A stretch of 64,000 nt of DNA from Leptospirillum ferrooxidans C2-3 (GCF_000284315.1 NC_017094.1:2077486-2141485), one strand, 5' to 3'; shown: positions 44,513-54,351, counted from the stretch's first letter. Notes: generated from the letters alone by a model not told the origin. Numbers and translations are program-made.

Positions 44513-45234
44513 TGCCCCCCCGATCCCGAAAGCAGTCCATCTTTCACCCGGACCCAGCGGCCAGCCCGGGAAGAGACTCCGGGATCATGCGTCACAAGAA
44601 CCAGCGTGAAGCCCACAGATTCCCGAAGCTCGGCGAGAAGATCCAGAATGGCCCCGGCAGAATGGCTGTCAAGGTTGCCGGTGGGCTCATCGGCCAAAAG
44701 AAGTCCGGGACTGGCCACCAGAGCCCGGGCAATGGCAACACGTTGCTGTTGTCCACCGGACAGTTGGGATGGATAGTGTCGCTCCCTCCCGGAAAGCCCG
44801 ACCCGGTGAAGAAGATTTTTAGCCATCTCTCTCGCTTCCCTTGGAGAAACGACATTCGGGGATTTTCGGTACAGAAACGGCATTTCTACATTTTCAAGGG
44901 CGGTTGTGCGTGAAATCAACTGGAAGTTCTGGAACACGAAACCAATATGCAGATTTCTGAAAAGGGCCCGATCCTTCATCGACAGGTGCGATGTCGGGCT
45001 GTTGTCGAGGAAAACTTCTCCGGATGTAGGGCGATCAAGAAGACCCAGAAGGTGGAGAAGGGTGGACTTTCCGGAGCCGGAGGAGCCCTCCAGCGCCAGG
45101 AACTCTCCGGGACTGACACGGAGGTCAATCCCGGAAATGGCTTCCACCCATTCCTCACCCACCTGAAATCTTTTTGTGACGTTGACAAGACGGGCTTCCA
45201 CCCCGAAGGGAGGCTTGTTCCCTGACGGGGCCAC
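44509..45234 (-). CDS. MacB/LolD-type ABC transporter ATPase
   Basis: 241 residues. Walker A EGSSGSGKST, signature [15 protein letters not shown], Walker B LLLADEPTGNLDS and the LVTHDP switch. The Q-loop FVFQNFQLI is typical of the LolD/MacB group. GTG start at 45234, AAAGAAGAA upstream. First of the exporter trio, only 10 bases downstream of the pyrophosphatase gene, so it probably belongs to the same transcript. Confidence 0.95.
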   Translation of the reverse strand: MAPSGNKPPFGVEARLVNVTKRFQVGEEWVEAISGIDLRVSPGEFLALEGSSGSGKSTLLHLLGLLDRPTSGEVFLDNSPTSHLSMKDRALFRNLHIGFVFQNFQLISRTTALENVEMPFLYRKSPNVVSPREAREMAKNLLHRVGLSGRERHYPSQLSGGQQQRVAIARALVASPGLLLADEPTGNLDSHSAGAILDLLAELRESVGFTLVLVTHDPGVSSRAGRWVRVKDGLLSGSGGQ

Positions 45235-45244
45235 AGTTCTTCTT

Positions 45245-45940
45245 TCAGGCTTTGGGATTCAGCTTCTTGATGTTGGCCTGATACAGTTCCGCCGCCTGGG
45301 TCAGGATCTTTGCTGCAATCGGACTGCCATGGACTTCCTTGACCTCGACCTTCTTGTTTTCGAGGATCTTGTAGTCCTCAAGAAAACGGGTCAGCCGACG
45401 AACAAGATGGACCGGAAGATCCTCGATGTGACGATAGTCCTTGTACAGCGGATCTTTCGACAGGATGGCGACAATCTTGTCATCGGACTCTCCACCATCG
45501 ATCATTTCGATCACCCCAATCGATCGAACAGTGGCGATGGTATTGGGCAAAAGAGGCTCCTCACAGAAAATGAAAATATCCAGAGGGTCCCCGTCTTCAC
45601 AATACGTTCTTGGAACAAAACCATAATTTACCGGATAATAGTTTGCGCTGTGGAGGATACGATCGACCCTGATGAGGCCGGTTGCCTTGTCGAGTTCGTA
45701 TTTGACGCGGGATCCCTGCGGGATCTCGACAAGACAGTCAAATTCGTAGGGAAACTCCTTACCGGGAACAAGATCATGCCATGGATTAAACACAGACGGC
45801 TCCTTATCAGAAAAAAGTTCACTGGACCGCAAAGCGGATTGTCCATGAAGATAGCGCATGCAGCCCCCGGAGGCAAGACGGAAGATCTGAAAAAAGATTG
45901 GAAAAAGTCTGTATCGGGAATAGAATCCTTCCATTGACAA
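45245..45940 (-). CDS. ppa: inorganic pyrophosphatase, soluble family I
   Basis: Hydrolyses PPi to phosphate, pulling biosynthetic reactions forward. Up to 231 residues. DPLDIFIFCEEP contains the Asp residues of the metal site, and the ELDKATGLIRVDRIL stretch and the KYELDK Glu/Lys site agree with family I. The catalytic core starts at NPWHDLVPG, so about 50 residues form an extra N-terminus. The start is uncertain: TTG at 45940 has AGGAGG 9 bases upstream, but an internal ATG at 45859 would give a size closer to the family. Divergent from the GGDEF gene. Confidence 0.95.
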   Translation of the reverse strand: MSMEGFYSRYRLFPIFFQIFRLASGGCMRYLHGQSALRSSELFSDKEPSVFNPWHDLVPGKEFPYEFDCLVEIPQGSRVKYELDKATGLIRVDRILHSANYYPVNYGFVPRTYCEDGDPLDIFIFCEEPLLPNTIATVRSIGVIEMIDGGESDDKIVAILSKDPLYKDYRHIEDLPVHLVRRLTRFLEDYKILENKKVEVKEVHGSPIAAKILTQAAELYQANIKKLNPKA

Positions 45941-46021
45941 TCCGGATGTCCTCCTATCTATCAGACGTCATAAACCTTTAGCCGGCCACCGGACGGGATC
46001 TCCACCCCAGGGAAACAATCC

Positions 46022-49000
46022 ATGAGCCAGAGGCCACCCCTTTCCACACATCCAATCAAAACCCTTCCGGAAAAGATCTTTCCTCTTCTTTCTCCCCTTG
46101 GGCAAAAAATGGTTCTGGGGATTCTTTTCCTTCCGGTTCTTTTCTTCCTTGCAACAGGGGCATGGCTGGATTTTTCCCTAAAGCCCCCTGTGCTTTCCAG
46201 CTTATCCGGCGTGACAAGAGTGTTATACGACCTTCATTCCATTCTCCGAAGCCTGTCTTATATCAAAAGTCTGAAAGAATCCCCCCTCCTTTCGGAAAAC
46301 ATCTCCCGGATCGCCGGCTACAGGGAACAGATCCAGGCGACCGTCAAGGATATCCGGCAAGACACATCCATTTTCACAGATAAGGATATGGAGAGGCTTT
46401 CCCTTCTGGAAAAAAGCCTCATACCCCATTCACCTTCCGCGGGGGAAAACCTTTCCAGCCCGCTTCGGCTCGCAAGCCTCATGGAAAAAGACTGCGAACA
46501 GATCCGGTCCGGAAAGATGGAGAAGCTTCACCAGATCGACCTTTGGATCTCCTGGACAGGAGGAGGTCTGACGATCTTCTTCTTTTTAAGTCTTGGAGCC
46601 TCTTTTTTATGGATTCGGGATTACTGGGCATCCCATCGTTATCTCGCCCTGACAGAGGCGCTGAACCATTCCCAAAACGCAATCGCCTTCATCGATTTCA
46701 AGACAAGGCAGTTTGTGCTGGCCAATGAAGGATTTCTCATCCTTTCAGGCTATTCACGGGAGGAATTGGCCCGGATGGGGGACAGGGATATTCTCCCCGC
46801 AGGCTGCCTCGACCCCGTCGGATCGTTTCTTTCCCAAGACGAAGCCTCCGGGGGCTCCGTCTACCAATGCCAGACAGAGTGCCTCCGGAAGGACAAGACA
46901 ACGATCCCTGTTTCCGTCAGGCTTGAAGAGTCTCTCTGGGATGGAAGGAAAGTCCTGATCGAAATGGTCTCCGACCAGTCCCTGCAGGAGGCTCTTTTTA
47001 AAAAAAACAGGGAGACACTGTCTCATCTTGAAAATATGATCAAGAACCTTGGAGAGGGACTGATCGAACTCTCCTCCTCGGGAGAAATGCTTTCCATCAA
47101 TACCTCCGGTCAGACCATCCTGGGAGTTGAGCCGGAACAGATCGTCGGACAGAAAATTTCAACGGACAACCTTTTCCTGAACCAGGAGATCCAGGAATCT
47201 TTTGAGAGCTCCTTTCAAAGGGTGCTCGAAGACGAGATCCCGCTTGAGAACGATTTCCTTGTTTTGAAAAGGAACAATCTGCCCCCCGTCGAGGTCTCGA
47301 CGACCTTGACCCCCTTTTTCAAGAACCAGCCCAAAGGAACCGTAACCATAGGAGCAAGGGAGAGCGGAGAACAATCCTCACCTAAAGGTGTTCTTCTCCT
47401 GTTCCGAAACGTCTCCCGACGAAAGCAGGCGGAAAAGAAAGTGGCAGAAAGCGAGGAAAAATACCGGCGCATGGTGGAAAGCTCCCCCGACGGCATCTAT
47501 ATACTCAATGGCTTAACGCTCACCATTGAAGACCACAATAGTGGATTTGCCAAAATGATGGGGGTTGGCGAAAAAGACTCCCTCATTGGCAGATCCATCA
47601 CAGACTTTGCAACCAACTCCCCGGAAACCATTCGGGACAATCTCAAGAAACTTCAGATGGCTGAGGGACGGACCCCATACGAGACCATCTTTATCCGCTC
47701 CGACGGAAGAAAAGTCCCCTTATCCCTGAATGGCAACAGGCTCCCCGCAAAACAGGAAGAGTCCTTTTTGATAACGGTCCGGGACATCACGCTGAGATAC
47801 CAGTCTGAATCGATCCAGAACCTCTTCCTCAAGATCGACCAGATGCTGATATCCGGGGAGTCGGCACAGAAGATCGCCAGTGTTGTCACCGAGTGCCTGC
47901 TTGAAACATTTCCCTTTATGGTGGTCTGGATTACCCCCAACCCAGGCTCCCCTCTTGCACCGAAGCTCCAGGGTGTTTCGGCCATATCCCGGGATCTGGA
48001 AAAAACACTTCGGACACTTTTCAAAAACAATCATCCCGCAATACCCGATGGGGGTACGACTGATCTTGTCGAGCATGCGCATCATGAAGAGAGTGCCTCC
48101 TTTAATGAACTTCTCAGGAAAAATGGCATCGGGACCGTTTACAGTGAGCCCGTGATTGCGCCACAGGCCAACCTTTTGGGATCGATCCATGTCGGGATCT
48201 CCAGCCAAAAGGATCTCTCCGCTCCCCTGAAGCTGATGGTCCGTGATGTTGCGAGAAAGCTTTCTCTGGCCACCCTTCAGCAGAAAGAGCTTTCCCATAT
48301 CAAGCTTCTGGAAAAAGCCTTCGGAATCGCCGATACACCGATGTTCATCACCGACAGCCATGGATTGATCGAATGGTGCAATCCGGCCTATCTGGAACTG
48401 ACGGCTCTGGCTTTTGATGAAGTGATTGGAAAGCAACACCCGTATTTCGGGGCCTCTTCTCCGGCGGACCCCGGAAAGGATCCATGGAAAACACTGTACA
48501 GGGGAGAACCGTTCGTCGTTGAGTATGAACAGGAAAGCGGGCAAAAAAAACATTTTCTGGGCGAACTTCGTATCTCCCCCATCTTTAAGGACGACGAAGA
48601 GATTCCATCCAATCTGGTTTGCATCGAATTGGACATCACCCAGGATAAAAAAGTGGAAGAAGAGCTCCAGGACAAAGCCTACCACGATCCACTGACAAAG
48701 CTTCCGAACCGCTCGCTTTTTGAAGCCCAGATCAACAACCGGCTCAAAACCGCCCACAATCGGAAAAACCTCCTGGCGCTCCTTTTTCTGGACCTTGACG
48801 GATTTAAAGCCATCAACGACCGATTTGGCCATGAGATGGGAGATACGCTGCTCAAGGCTCTCGCCCAGAGACTCCTTGCCCTTTTGCGGAGCGACGACGA
48901 CCTGTACAGGATCGGAGGCGATGAATTTGTCATTCTCCTCAACAATGCAGGGGGAGATCATGAGATTGCAGCCGTCTCCAGAAGAATTCTCGCCTCCATT

Positions 49001-49174
49001 CACGAGCCGTTCCACCTTCATGGAAAGCTGATCTCTGTCGGGGCCAGCATTGGCATTGCCATCTATCCTGAAAACGCCACCAGTGAAGGAGAGCTGTTGC
49101 GACATGCGGATCTGGCGATGTATAACGCAAAGCAAACAGGAAGGAACAGGTTTGTCTTCTTCAGGGACCTGTGA
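46022..49174 (+). CDS. membrane-anchored multi-PAS GGDEF diguanylate cyclase
   Basis: 1050 residues. Membrane segments lie at about 31-50 and 178-200 around a periplasmic loop of about 125 residues that is rich in charged helices. PAS-like domains follow (about 215-330, 340-455, 480-600 and 765-890) with a GAF-like domain between (610-755). The GGDEF active site is exact at 965-969, with the inhibitory RxxD as RSDD. No EAL domain. The sensory cascade resembles the 1742-residue protein at 26786, especially SPDGIYIL and the GAF stretch. AGGG 9 bases upstream of the ATG. Confidence 0.92.
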   Translation: MSQRPPLSTHPIKTLPEKIFPLLSPLGQKMVLGILFLPVLFFLATGAWLDFSLKPPVLSSLSGVTRVLYDLHSILRSLSYIKSLKESPLLSENISRIAGYREQIQATVKDIRQDTSIFTDKDMERLSLLEKSLIPHSPSAGENLSSPLRLASLMEKDCEQIRSGKMEKLHQIDLWISWTGGGLTIFFFLSLGASFLWIRDYWASHRYLALTEALNHSQNAIAFIDFKTRQFVLANEGFLILSGYSREELARMGDRDILPAGCLDPVGSFLSQDEASGGSVYQCQTECLRKDKTTIPVSVRLEESLWDGRKVLIEMVSDQSLQEALFKKNRETLSHLENMIKNLGEGLIELSSSGEMLSINTSGQTILGVEPEQIVGQKISTDNLFLNQEIQESFESSFQRVLEDEIPLENDFLVLKRNNLPPVEVSTTLTPFFKNQPKGTVTIGARESGEQSSPKGVLLLFRNVSRRKQAEKKVAESEEKYRRMVESSPDGIYILNGLTLTIEDHNSGFAKMMGVGEKDSLIGRSITDFATNSPETIRDNLKKLQMAEGRTPYETIFIRSDGRKVPLSLNGNRLPAKQEESFLITVRDITLRYQSESIQNLFLKIDQMLISGESAQKIASVVTECLLETFPFMVVWITPNPGSPLAPKLQGVSAISRDLEKTLRTLFKNNHPAIPDGGTTDLVEHAHHEESASFNELLRKNGIGTVYSEPVIAPQANLLGSIHVGISSQKDLSAPLKLMVRDVARKLSLATLQQKELSHIKLLEKAFGIADTPMFITDSHGLIEWCNPAYLELTALAFDEVIGKQHPYFGASSPADPGKDPWKTLYRGEPFVVEYEQESGQKKHFLGELRISPIFKDDEEIPSNLVCIELDITQDKKVEEELQDKAYHDPLTKLPNRSLFEAQINNRLKTAHNRKNLLALLFLDLDGFKAINDRFGHEMGDTLLKALAQRLLALLRSDDDLYRIGGDEFVILLNNAGGDHEIAAVSRRILASIHEPFHLHGKLISVGASIGIAIYPENATSEGELLRHADLAMYNAKQTGRNRFVFFRDL

Positions 49175-49257
49175 CCCCCAGAAAGTTTCTGTGAATCTGT
49201 CACAGACCCCGACTGGAAGACCCAGCAACCCTTCACAGAACAACCGGGAGATAAGAT

Positions 49258-49908
49258 TTGCCATTACAAAATAACGATTGTGCTCAAAGCCTCCCAGCCT
49301 CCCTTTCGGTCTATCCATCCGACAAGAAAGAACACAAGGATGAAAGGATCACAAGGATCACTTTTTTTCTGGCCTTTGCCGGAGTGGGACTTTTTTCCGT
49401 CACAAGGCTCTTTCTCATCCACTGGGTCTGGCTGATCCCCGTCTCCCTGGGATTCTTGACACTCCTGGCGATTGTCCTGCTGGCGATGAGAGTTCGGGAA
49501 AAACCCAAATTTACCTTAAGGGTGGAGAGAGAACAGCTCTGTATCGACACCGGAACAACCACCGGAGAAGCCACCAGCCATTGTTATCCGGTCGGGGAGG
49601 TTACCGCCAGGAGACTCCCCGGAACTGTCGATCCGCCTGAAAGTTTTGCCCTGATTTTTGAAGGAATGGAAATCTGCGAATGTCACCTGTTTGGCGTCAG
49701 GAACGTCTCTCTATACCAGGATATTTTTGAATACTTCAGCCTTCCGGCTGGCGAGCGTCCGGAAATGACACCGGAAAAAGAAAGACTTCCCCGGAAAAAG
49801 CTTTCCTGGTTCCTTCTGGCCTATGGGCTTATTGCCCTGATCTTGACTCTATGGGCCGCATACGAACACCAAAATCCCGAAATCGGGACGACTTTTCCCC
49901 GACCTTAA
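49258..49908 (+). CDS. hypothetical membrane protein, three transmembrane segments
   Basis: 216 residues. Two adjacent membrane segments at about 31-75 (ITFFLAFAGVGLFSVTRLFL, WLIPVSLGFLTLLAIVLLAM), a central soluble part of about 100 residues with five Cys in the whole protein, and a third segment near the C-terminus (FLLAYGLIALILTLWAAY). The middle part resembles a PH-like or DUF-type beta domain in rhythm, but I cannot name it. TTG start at 49258 with GGGAG 7 bases upstream. Downstream of the GGDEF gene, same strand, 83 bases apart. Confidence 0.7.
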   Translation: MPLQNNDCAQSLPASLSVYPSDKKEHKDERITRITFFLAFAGVGLFSVTRLFLIHWVWLIPVSLGFLTLLAIVLLAMRVREKPKFTLRVEREQLCIDTGTTTGEATSHCYPVGEVTARRLPGTVDPPESFALIFEGMEICECHLFGVRNVSLYQDIFEYFSLPAGERPEMTPEKERLPRKKLSWFLLAYGLIALILTLWAAYEHQNPEIGTTFPRP

Positions 49909-49929
49909 CCTTTACCGGAGAAGGCCGCC

Positions 49930-52257
49930 TCAATCCGAGAAAAGTGCTCCCTTCACGAGCCTGTAGTTTTTGATGAAGGGCAGAAGATCCTCTTCGGGAA
50001 GAGGACGGGAAACCAGAAACCCCTGAAGCTCGTCACAATGCTCATGCTGCAGGAACGCCAGCTGTTCAAGTGTCTCGACACCTTCCGCAATCACTCCGAC
50101 CCTCATTCCATGGGCCATAGCTATGATCGCCCGGACAATCAGCCGGTCCGATGGATCATGGGTCAGATCCCTGATAAAGGACTGATCGATCTTCAGGGAA
50201 TCCAGATCAAAATTTTTGAGGTACGCAAGACTTGAGTACCCGGTTCCGAAATCATCGACAGAAACCGAGACCCCCATTGACTTCAGCTCCCGGATGAAAT
50301 GGGCAGAGCGGATGGTATCCCTCATCAGCTGGGACTCTGTAATCTCAAGCTCAAGACGGTGCGCGGGAAAATGGCTTCTGGAAAGAACACCCTTCAAAAA
50401 TCCGATAAAGTCCACCGTCCAGAACTGCCTGACCGACAGATTGACGGAAAGGGAATAGGATCCGTAGCCCCATTTTGAGAAATTGTCCAGCATGATTCCG
50501 GCGGTCTCGATCACCCATTCACCGATCGGAACAATCAACCCGGACTCTTCGGCCACTCCGATAAAATCCGAAGGAGGAATGTTCCTGGAGGGCCAACGAA
50601 GAAGGGCCTCGAAACCGGTAATCTCCCCACGGCGCATATTGATCTTGGGCTGGTAGTAGAGACAGAACTCCTCCCGGGAGATCGCTTCCCTGAGATTTTT
50701 CTCCATGTCGTGTCTGACCCGGACCCTTTTTTCAAGCTCCCCAGAGAAAAGGTGGTAAGTATCCCTTCCGGAGTTTTTCGCCTCATACATCGCAAGATCG
50801 GCATTTTTCATCAATTCGTTGACCGTCTGCCCATGATCCGGATACACGGCGACACCGATACTCGCCGTGAGGACAACATCATGGGAAGAGAGCGGGATTG
50901 GTGTCTTCACCGCGTCAAGGATCCGTCTCAGGATTGTATCGAGTTTTTCAGGTGCATCGGTTGTGTCAAGGAAAATCGCAAACTCATCTCCACCGATCCG
51001 GGACACAATGTCCCCCTCCCTGACCGCCAGCATCAGAGACTCTCCGACTTTCTTCAACACCATGTCTCCCACCTGATGTCCCTGGGAGTCATTCACAAAC
51101 TTGAAGTTGTCGAGATCGATGAATAAAAAGGATGGCCGAAAAGTTTGGGAATCGCAATTCTCCGGCTTGTTCCGAAGGATCTGTTCGAGAGAGTCCTGAA
51201 AAAACTTTCGGTTGGGGAGATCCGTCAGAGGATCATACATCGCCTGATGAAGGAGCTTCGACTGTGCCTTCGCGAGGAGCTCCATTTCAGTCCTGTTGTC
51301 GAGGATGAGCGCAAGAGAATGGGCAAAGGAAAGAACCAGTGCTTCATCCGCCTTTGAAAAAGGCTCCCTGTTCAGCTTGTCCGAAAGATAGACCCGCCCG
51401 TAAACGCGTCCCATGCTGGAAATGGGAACGGCGAGCAGAGACTCCATCTTCGGATGGTTCGGCGGGAATCCGGCGCTTCTGGGATCCTTGTCGATCCGAT
51501 CAAGACAGATGGGTCGATCCTCTGAAATGACAACCCCCAAAAGCCCCTTTCCCTCCGGAAGATGGCCAATGCGGGCCACAGCATCCTCCTCCATTCCCGT
51601 GTGGAGGAACTGCACCAGATCCCCCTCCTTGTCCAGCATACCAATCGCCCCATATCGGGCTCCGATCAGTTTGGTCAGGGAGCGGATTCCCGAATCAAGA
51701 AGAGACTCCTCGAGCATGGTGCTTGAAAGCATCTCCCGGATCGAGCGGGAGAATCCGACAAGCTCCTCCATCTGGGAAATCCATCCCGAAGCATTTTTGG
51801 TCAGGTCCAAAATCTGCTTCTGCAGTTCCTGATTCTCAAAAACCAACAACTGCCGCTCTCCCAGAATCGTATCCGTAATCCCCGACAATGTGAGCACCCC
51901 AAGGAAAGCCCCGGAATGGCTGAAAACGGAAACCGCCCTGACACCCGCTTTTTCCATCAAAAGATAGGCAAGATTCAGTGTGTCCCCTTCATGGACAAGA
52001 AGAGGGGAAAGCTCCTCTGGAGCCTGGAGGTTCTGTGGGGCATTCTGGCAGGTCATCATGAGACCGAGATAAGATTCGATTGAAAGCGGCTTTTCCGGGG
52101 GAGAAAAAACAGCACAATAGGAAACGTCCCCACATGTTTCAAAAACACCACGGCGTTCGGAAGATTCTTCAGCCATCCTGACTGGAACCGTTAACAGCCG
52201 CGCATCCGAGACATGAAGGGGACCACGGGAAAAAGCATTCCCTTCATTCATGTTCAA
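49930..52257 (-). CDS. GAF-GGDEF-EAL bifunctional c-di-GMP protein
   Basis: 775 residues, soluble. The first 150 residues include a CBS-like stretch (LAYLLMEKAGVRAVSVFSHS...LTLSGITDTIL). A GAF domain follows at about 170-330, then GGDEF with GGDEF at 422-426 and RxxD (REGD), then EAL with exact EAL at 550-552, TES, DDFGTGYSSL, LKID and EGVET. Both catalytic sites look intact, unlike the EAL of the protein at 26786. TTG start at 52257 with AAGGG 7 bases upstream; ATG two codons later also possible. Downstream partner of the PilZ-like gene on the same strand. Confidence 0.93.
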   Translation of the reverse strand: MNMNEGNAFSRGPLHVSDARLLTVPVRMAEESSERRGVFETCGDVSYCAVFSPPEKPLSIESYLGLMMTCQNAPQNLQAPEELSPLLVHEGDTLNLAYLLMEKAGVRAVSVFSHSGAFLGVLTLSGITDTILGERQLLVFENQELQKQILDLTKNASGWISQMEELVGFSRSIREMLSSTMLEESLLDSGIRSLTKLIGARYGAIGMLDKEGDLVQFLHTGMEEDAVARIGHLPEGKGLLGVVISEDRPICLDRIDKDPRSAGFPPNHPKMESLLAVPISSMGRVYGRVYLSDKLNREPFSKADEALVLSFAHSLALILDNRTEMELLAKAQSKLLHQAMYDPLTDLPNRKFFQDSLEQILRNKPENCDSQTFRPSFLFIDLDNFKFVNDSQGHQVGDMVLKKVGESLMLAVREGDIVSRIGGDEFAIFLDTTDAPEKLDTILRRILDAVKTPIPLSSHDVVLTASIGVAVYPDHGQTVNELMKNADLAMYEAKNSGRDTYHLFSGELEKRVRVRHDMEKNLREAISREEFCLYYQPKINMRRGEITGFEALLRWPSRNIPPSDFIGVAEESGLIVPIGEWVIETAGIMLDNFSKWGYGSYSLSVNLSVRQFWTVDFIGFLKGVLSRSHFPAHRLELEITESQLMRDTIRSAHFIRELKSMGVSVSVDDFGTGYSSLAYLKNFDLDSLKIDQSFIRDLTHDPSDRLIVRAIIAMAHGMRVGVIAEGVETLEQLAFLQHEHCDELQGFLVSRPLPEEDLLPFIKNYRLVKGALFSD

Positions 52258-52310
52258 AGAAATACCCTTTCACTGAAATCCCGCCATAAAATCCATTCAG
52301 GCGGTATGGC

Positions 52311-52901
52311 TTACAATCTGGATTTTCTGATCTCCGACCGGCTCTTGACGACAAGATAGCGAATCAGCGTTTCCTGGGACACCGGATCCATGGGCGCAAA
52401 TTCAGCCAAAGTCGCCCTTCCATCAAAAATCTCAGTGCCAAACGTGGCAAGGTCTCGCACAAGGGCATGGAGAACAAGATGGGAAGGGGGAAAGGACGGA
52501 AGATCCATCACAAGCCGGAGACGGCTGCCCGGAGGGTAATGATTCCCGTCTGAAAAAACAACCCCCCGCTCGGAAAGGATCACCTCGAGGGAATGGGGGA
52601 GGGAAACCGGTTCTCCCCTCGACATTCGCTCAAGGATCGACTCCACCCTGCCCATTCTCTCCTCCATCGCCAGAAAAAGCGCAAGCCAAGGCTGCCGGTC
52701 ATCATCCATGAACCAGTTCGAGGGAGCAAGGACAACAATATCGGAAGGGAGAAGCTGCCGGCTGACGTCATTGTCATGAGCAAGATTGGCGACAGAGAGA
52801 GAAACGGAAGAAATGACACGGAGATTCCCGAGCACCCCGGCTAACGGGAAATCCCCGTCCAGAACACCGGACACACTGGAAAAAAGAAATTGTTCAGACA
52901 T
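52311..52901 (-). CDS. PilZ-like protein, probable c-di-GMP effector (atypical)
   Basis: About 196 residues. The C-terminal half has the PilZ rhythm: an ILSERGVVFSDG strand, GSRLRLVMDLPSFPP, a second beta stretch and a closing helix with ETLIRYLVVKSRSEIRKSR. The RxxxR that binds c-di-GMP is not seen, so binding may be lost. I use the ATG at 52901 because it overlaps the upstream gene's stop as ATGTCTGA; a TTG at 52922 is the longer option. Between small unknown genes and the GGDEF-EAL gene. Confidence 0.65.
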   Translation of the reverse strand: MSEQFLFSSVSGVLDGDFPLAGVLGNLRVISSVSLSVANLAHDNDVSRQLLPSDIVVLAPSNWFMDDDRQPWLALFLAMEERMGRVESILERMSRGEPVSLPHSLEVILSERGVVFSDGNHYPPGSRLRLVMDLPSFPPSHLVLHALVRDLATFGTEIFDGRATLAEFAPMDPVSQETLIRYLVVKSRSEIRKSRL

Positions 52902-53091
52902 GTATGTCGAGGCGTCCTCCAAGGGTTTTTTGGGGAAAAGAGCCCGGACTTTCCCGGGGTGGAGGTGTTACCGTCTCCTCCCGCCGGCGCTCCTGGTCCG
53001 CCTCTTTCGTCTGCCTTGCATAGTCGGTCTCACGCACCCCCGGGACAGGGTTGTCAAGATTGGACACTGAATTGACACCAAACTCCGCCAT
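52894..53091 (-). CDS. small hypothetical protein
   Basis: A 65-residue hydrophilic protein, rich in Glu, Arg and Pro, probably disordered. The ATG at 53091 has AGGAGG 6 bases upstream, a strong ribosome site, and the stop is coupled to the PilZ-like gene. It also lies in the line of the fliS-to-glycosyltransferase operon. I do not recognise it. Confidence 0.6.
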   Translation of the reverse strand: MAEFGVNSVSNLDNPVPGVRETDYARQTKEADQERRREETVTPPPRESPGSFPQKTLGGRLDIHV

Positions 53092-53127
53092 CAGAACCTC
53101 CTGCCGGAAAAGCCGGCCAAACCCCGA

Positions 53128-53550
53128 TCAGACTCGCTGGTTGATCTTGAGACCCTGATACATGAGGCCGACCTCGGCCGCAAGATTCGCCGATCCCTCG
53201 TATCGACCAAGCGGACCAATCCCACTGGGCTCGATTTTCGGACCCATGGAAACCTCCGATCGATGCCTGATCGTCTTGGTGCCATCTTCCTGGCTGGTCT
53301 CCCGGATGGAGACATCGGTCAAGACGCCATGCCCCATAGGAGAGGTTGTCACCGAAACCTCACCAGGAGCGTTACCAGCCTCATCGATGGCGGCCATGAC
53401 CCTGTCGGAGACCCCGATATCACTCTCGGAACCACTCCGGATCGACCGGCCACGTGGAACACTTTCCGGAACATGAACAGGCTTTACACGCAGGATACCC
53501 ACTTGATGGACAGAAATACCCTCGCCATAGCCATTGCCTGAAATATTCAT
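53128..53550 (-). CDS. hypothetical protein of the motility operon
   Basis: About 140 residues, hydrophilic and rich in Gly and Ser. The C-terminal NLAAEVGLMYQGLKINQRV could be an amphipathic helix of the kind seen in FlaG- or hook-associated proteins; there is no firm family. I prefer the ATG at 53550, which has GGAGG 8 bases upstream, over 53580. Downstream of the 221-residue unknown protein and 36 bases before the next small gene. Confidence 0.65.
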   Translation of the reverse strand: MNISGNGYGEGISVHQVGILRVKPVHVPESVPRGRSIRSGSESDIGVSDRVMAAIDEAGNAPGEVSVTTSPMGHGVLTDVSIRETSQEDGTKTIRHRSEVSMGPKIEPSGIGPLGRYEGSANLAAEVGLMYQGLKINQRV

Positions 53551-53685
53551 GGAAGTACCCTCCATGGGATCTTTCCCCACATATAGGATACCAGAGATTT
53601 CTGACCCGTCAAGCCGATTGCACAGCCCCTGTCAACAATGGTTTCCCAACAGGGAAGATTCACTCCCCGGATCAGGAAGGGTCGC

Positions 53686-54351
53686 TTAAGAGGGCAAAGC
53701 AGCACCACCCATCGTATGAAGGTAATGCTCCGCATTGGACAGGCCCTTCGAAAAAATGGGGATCAGCTCGTACTCCAGCATATCTGCAAGAAGAATCCAG
53801 TCCTGATTTTCCTGGCAGGAAAGCATTCCGGAAAGAATTTCCTGAAACCGGTTCTCTTCCGTCACAAGCTCCAGCGGAGACTCGGAGACAATCATCGGAT
53901 TATCCCGCTGAATGGCACGGATCCTGTCCACAAGAATCTGTGCTGTCACCATGGCCTCAATTCCCTGGACATAGGGACCTCCACGATCCTTGTGTGACCC
54001 CTCACCCTGAAAAACCTTCTCGACCTCTCCCTTTCTCAGATTTCGGCCAATCTCGGAAAACAGCTGGATAATCTGTGACAGGTGCGGTAGAAGCGTCATG
54101 ACGGAATCCCTCAAAACCCCCTCGAGAGATTCGGTTTCAATCTCCAGATCGATGCCCGAATCCATCCATTCGGGCTTGCCCAGGAATTCGCCGTTCTCAT
54201 AACACACCCGATCATCCAGCATGATTTTTGAAATCACACGATCGCTCCCCACACGATTTTTCAGGATCTCTTCAATATTCTCAAGAAGCGTCCCACCGAA
54301 CAGATCCGTCTCAAGCCGCATTCCGTCAATAACCACTCGTCTTTGAACCAT
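53686..54351 (-). CDS. hypothetical protein of the motility operon
   Basis: 221 residues, acidic, largely helical with an N-terminal beta hairpin (VQRRVVIDGMRLETDL). Sequences such as MDSGIDLEIETESLEGVL and LPHLSQIIQLFSEIGRNL suggest a helical scaffold protein. No membrane segment and no known motif. Good ribosome site (AAAGGAG). Located 48 bases downstream of a glycosyltransferase gene, consistent with co-transcription. Function unknown. Confidence 0.7.
   Translation of the reverse strand: MVQRRVVIDGMRLETDLFGGTLLENIEEILKNRVGSDRVISKIMLDDRVCYENGEFLGKPEWMDSGIDLEIETESLEGVLRDSVMTLLPHLSQIIQLFSEIGRNLRKGEVEKVFQGEGSHKDRGGPYVQGIEAMVTAQILVDRIRAIQRDNPMIVSESPLELVTEENRFQEILSGMLSCQENQDWILLADMLEYELIPIFSKGLSNAEHYLHTMGGAALPS

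Noticed and set aside
49188-49210. CTGTGA...TCACAG palindrome after the GGDEF gene as terminator or operator
   Set aside because: Short stem with no T run; no partner site nearby.
47720-49318. Long minus-strand open frame (about 530 codons) opposite the multi-PAS GGDEF gene
   Set aside because: It mirrors the coding strand's codon bias; the plus strand has clear GGDEF and PAS motifs and this one has none.
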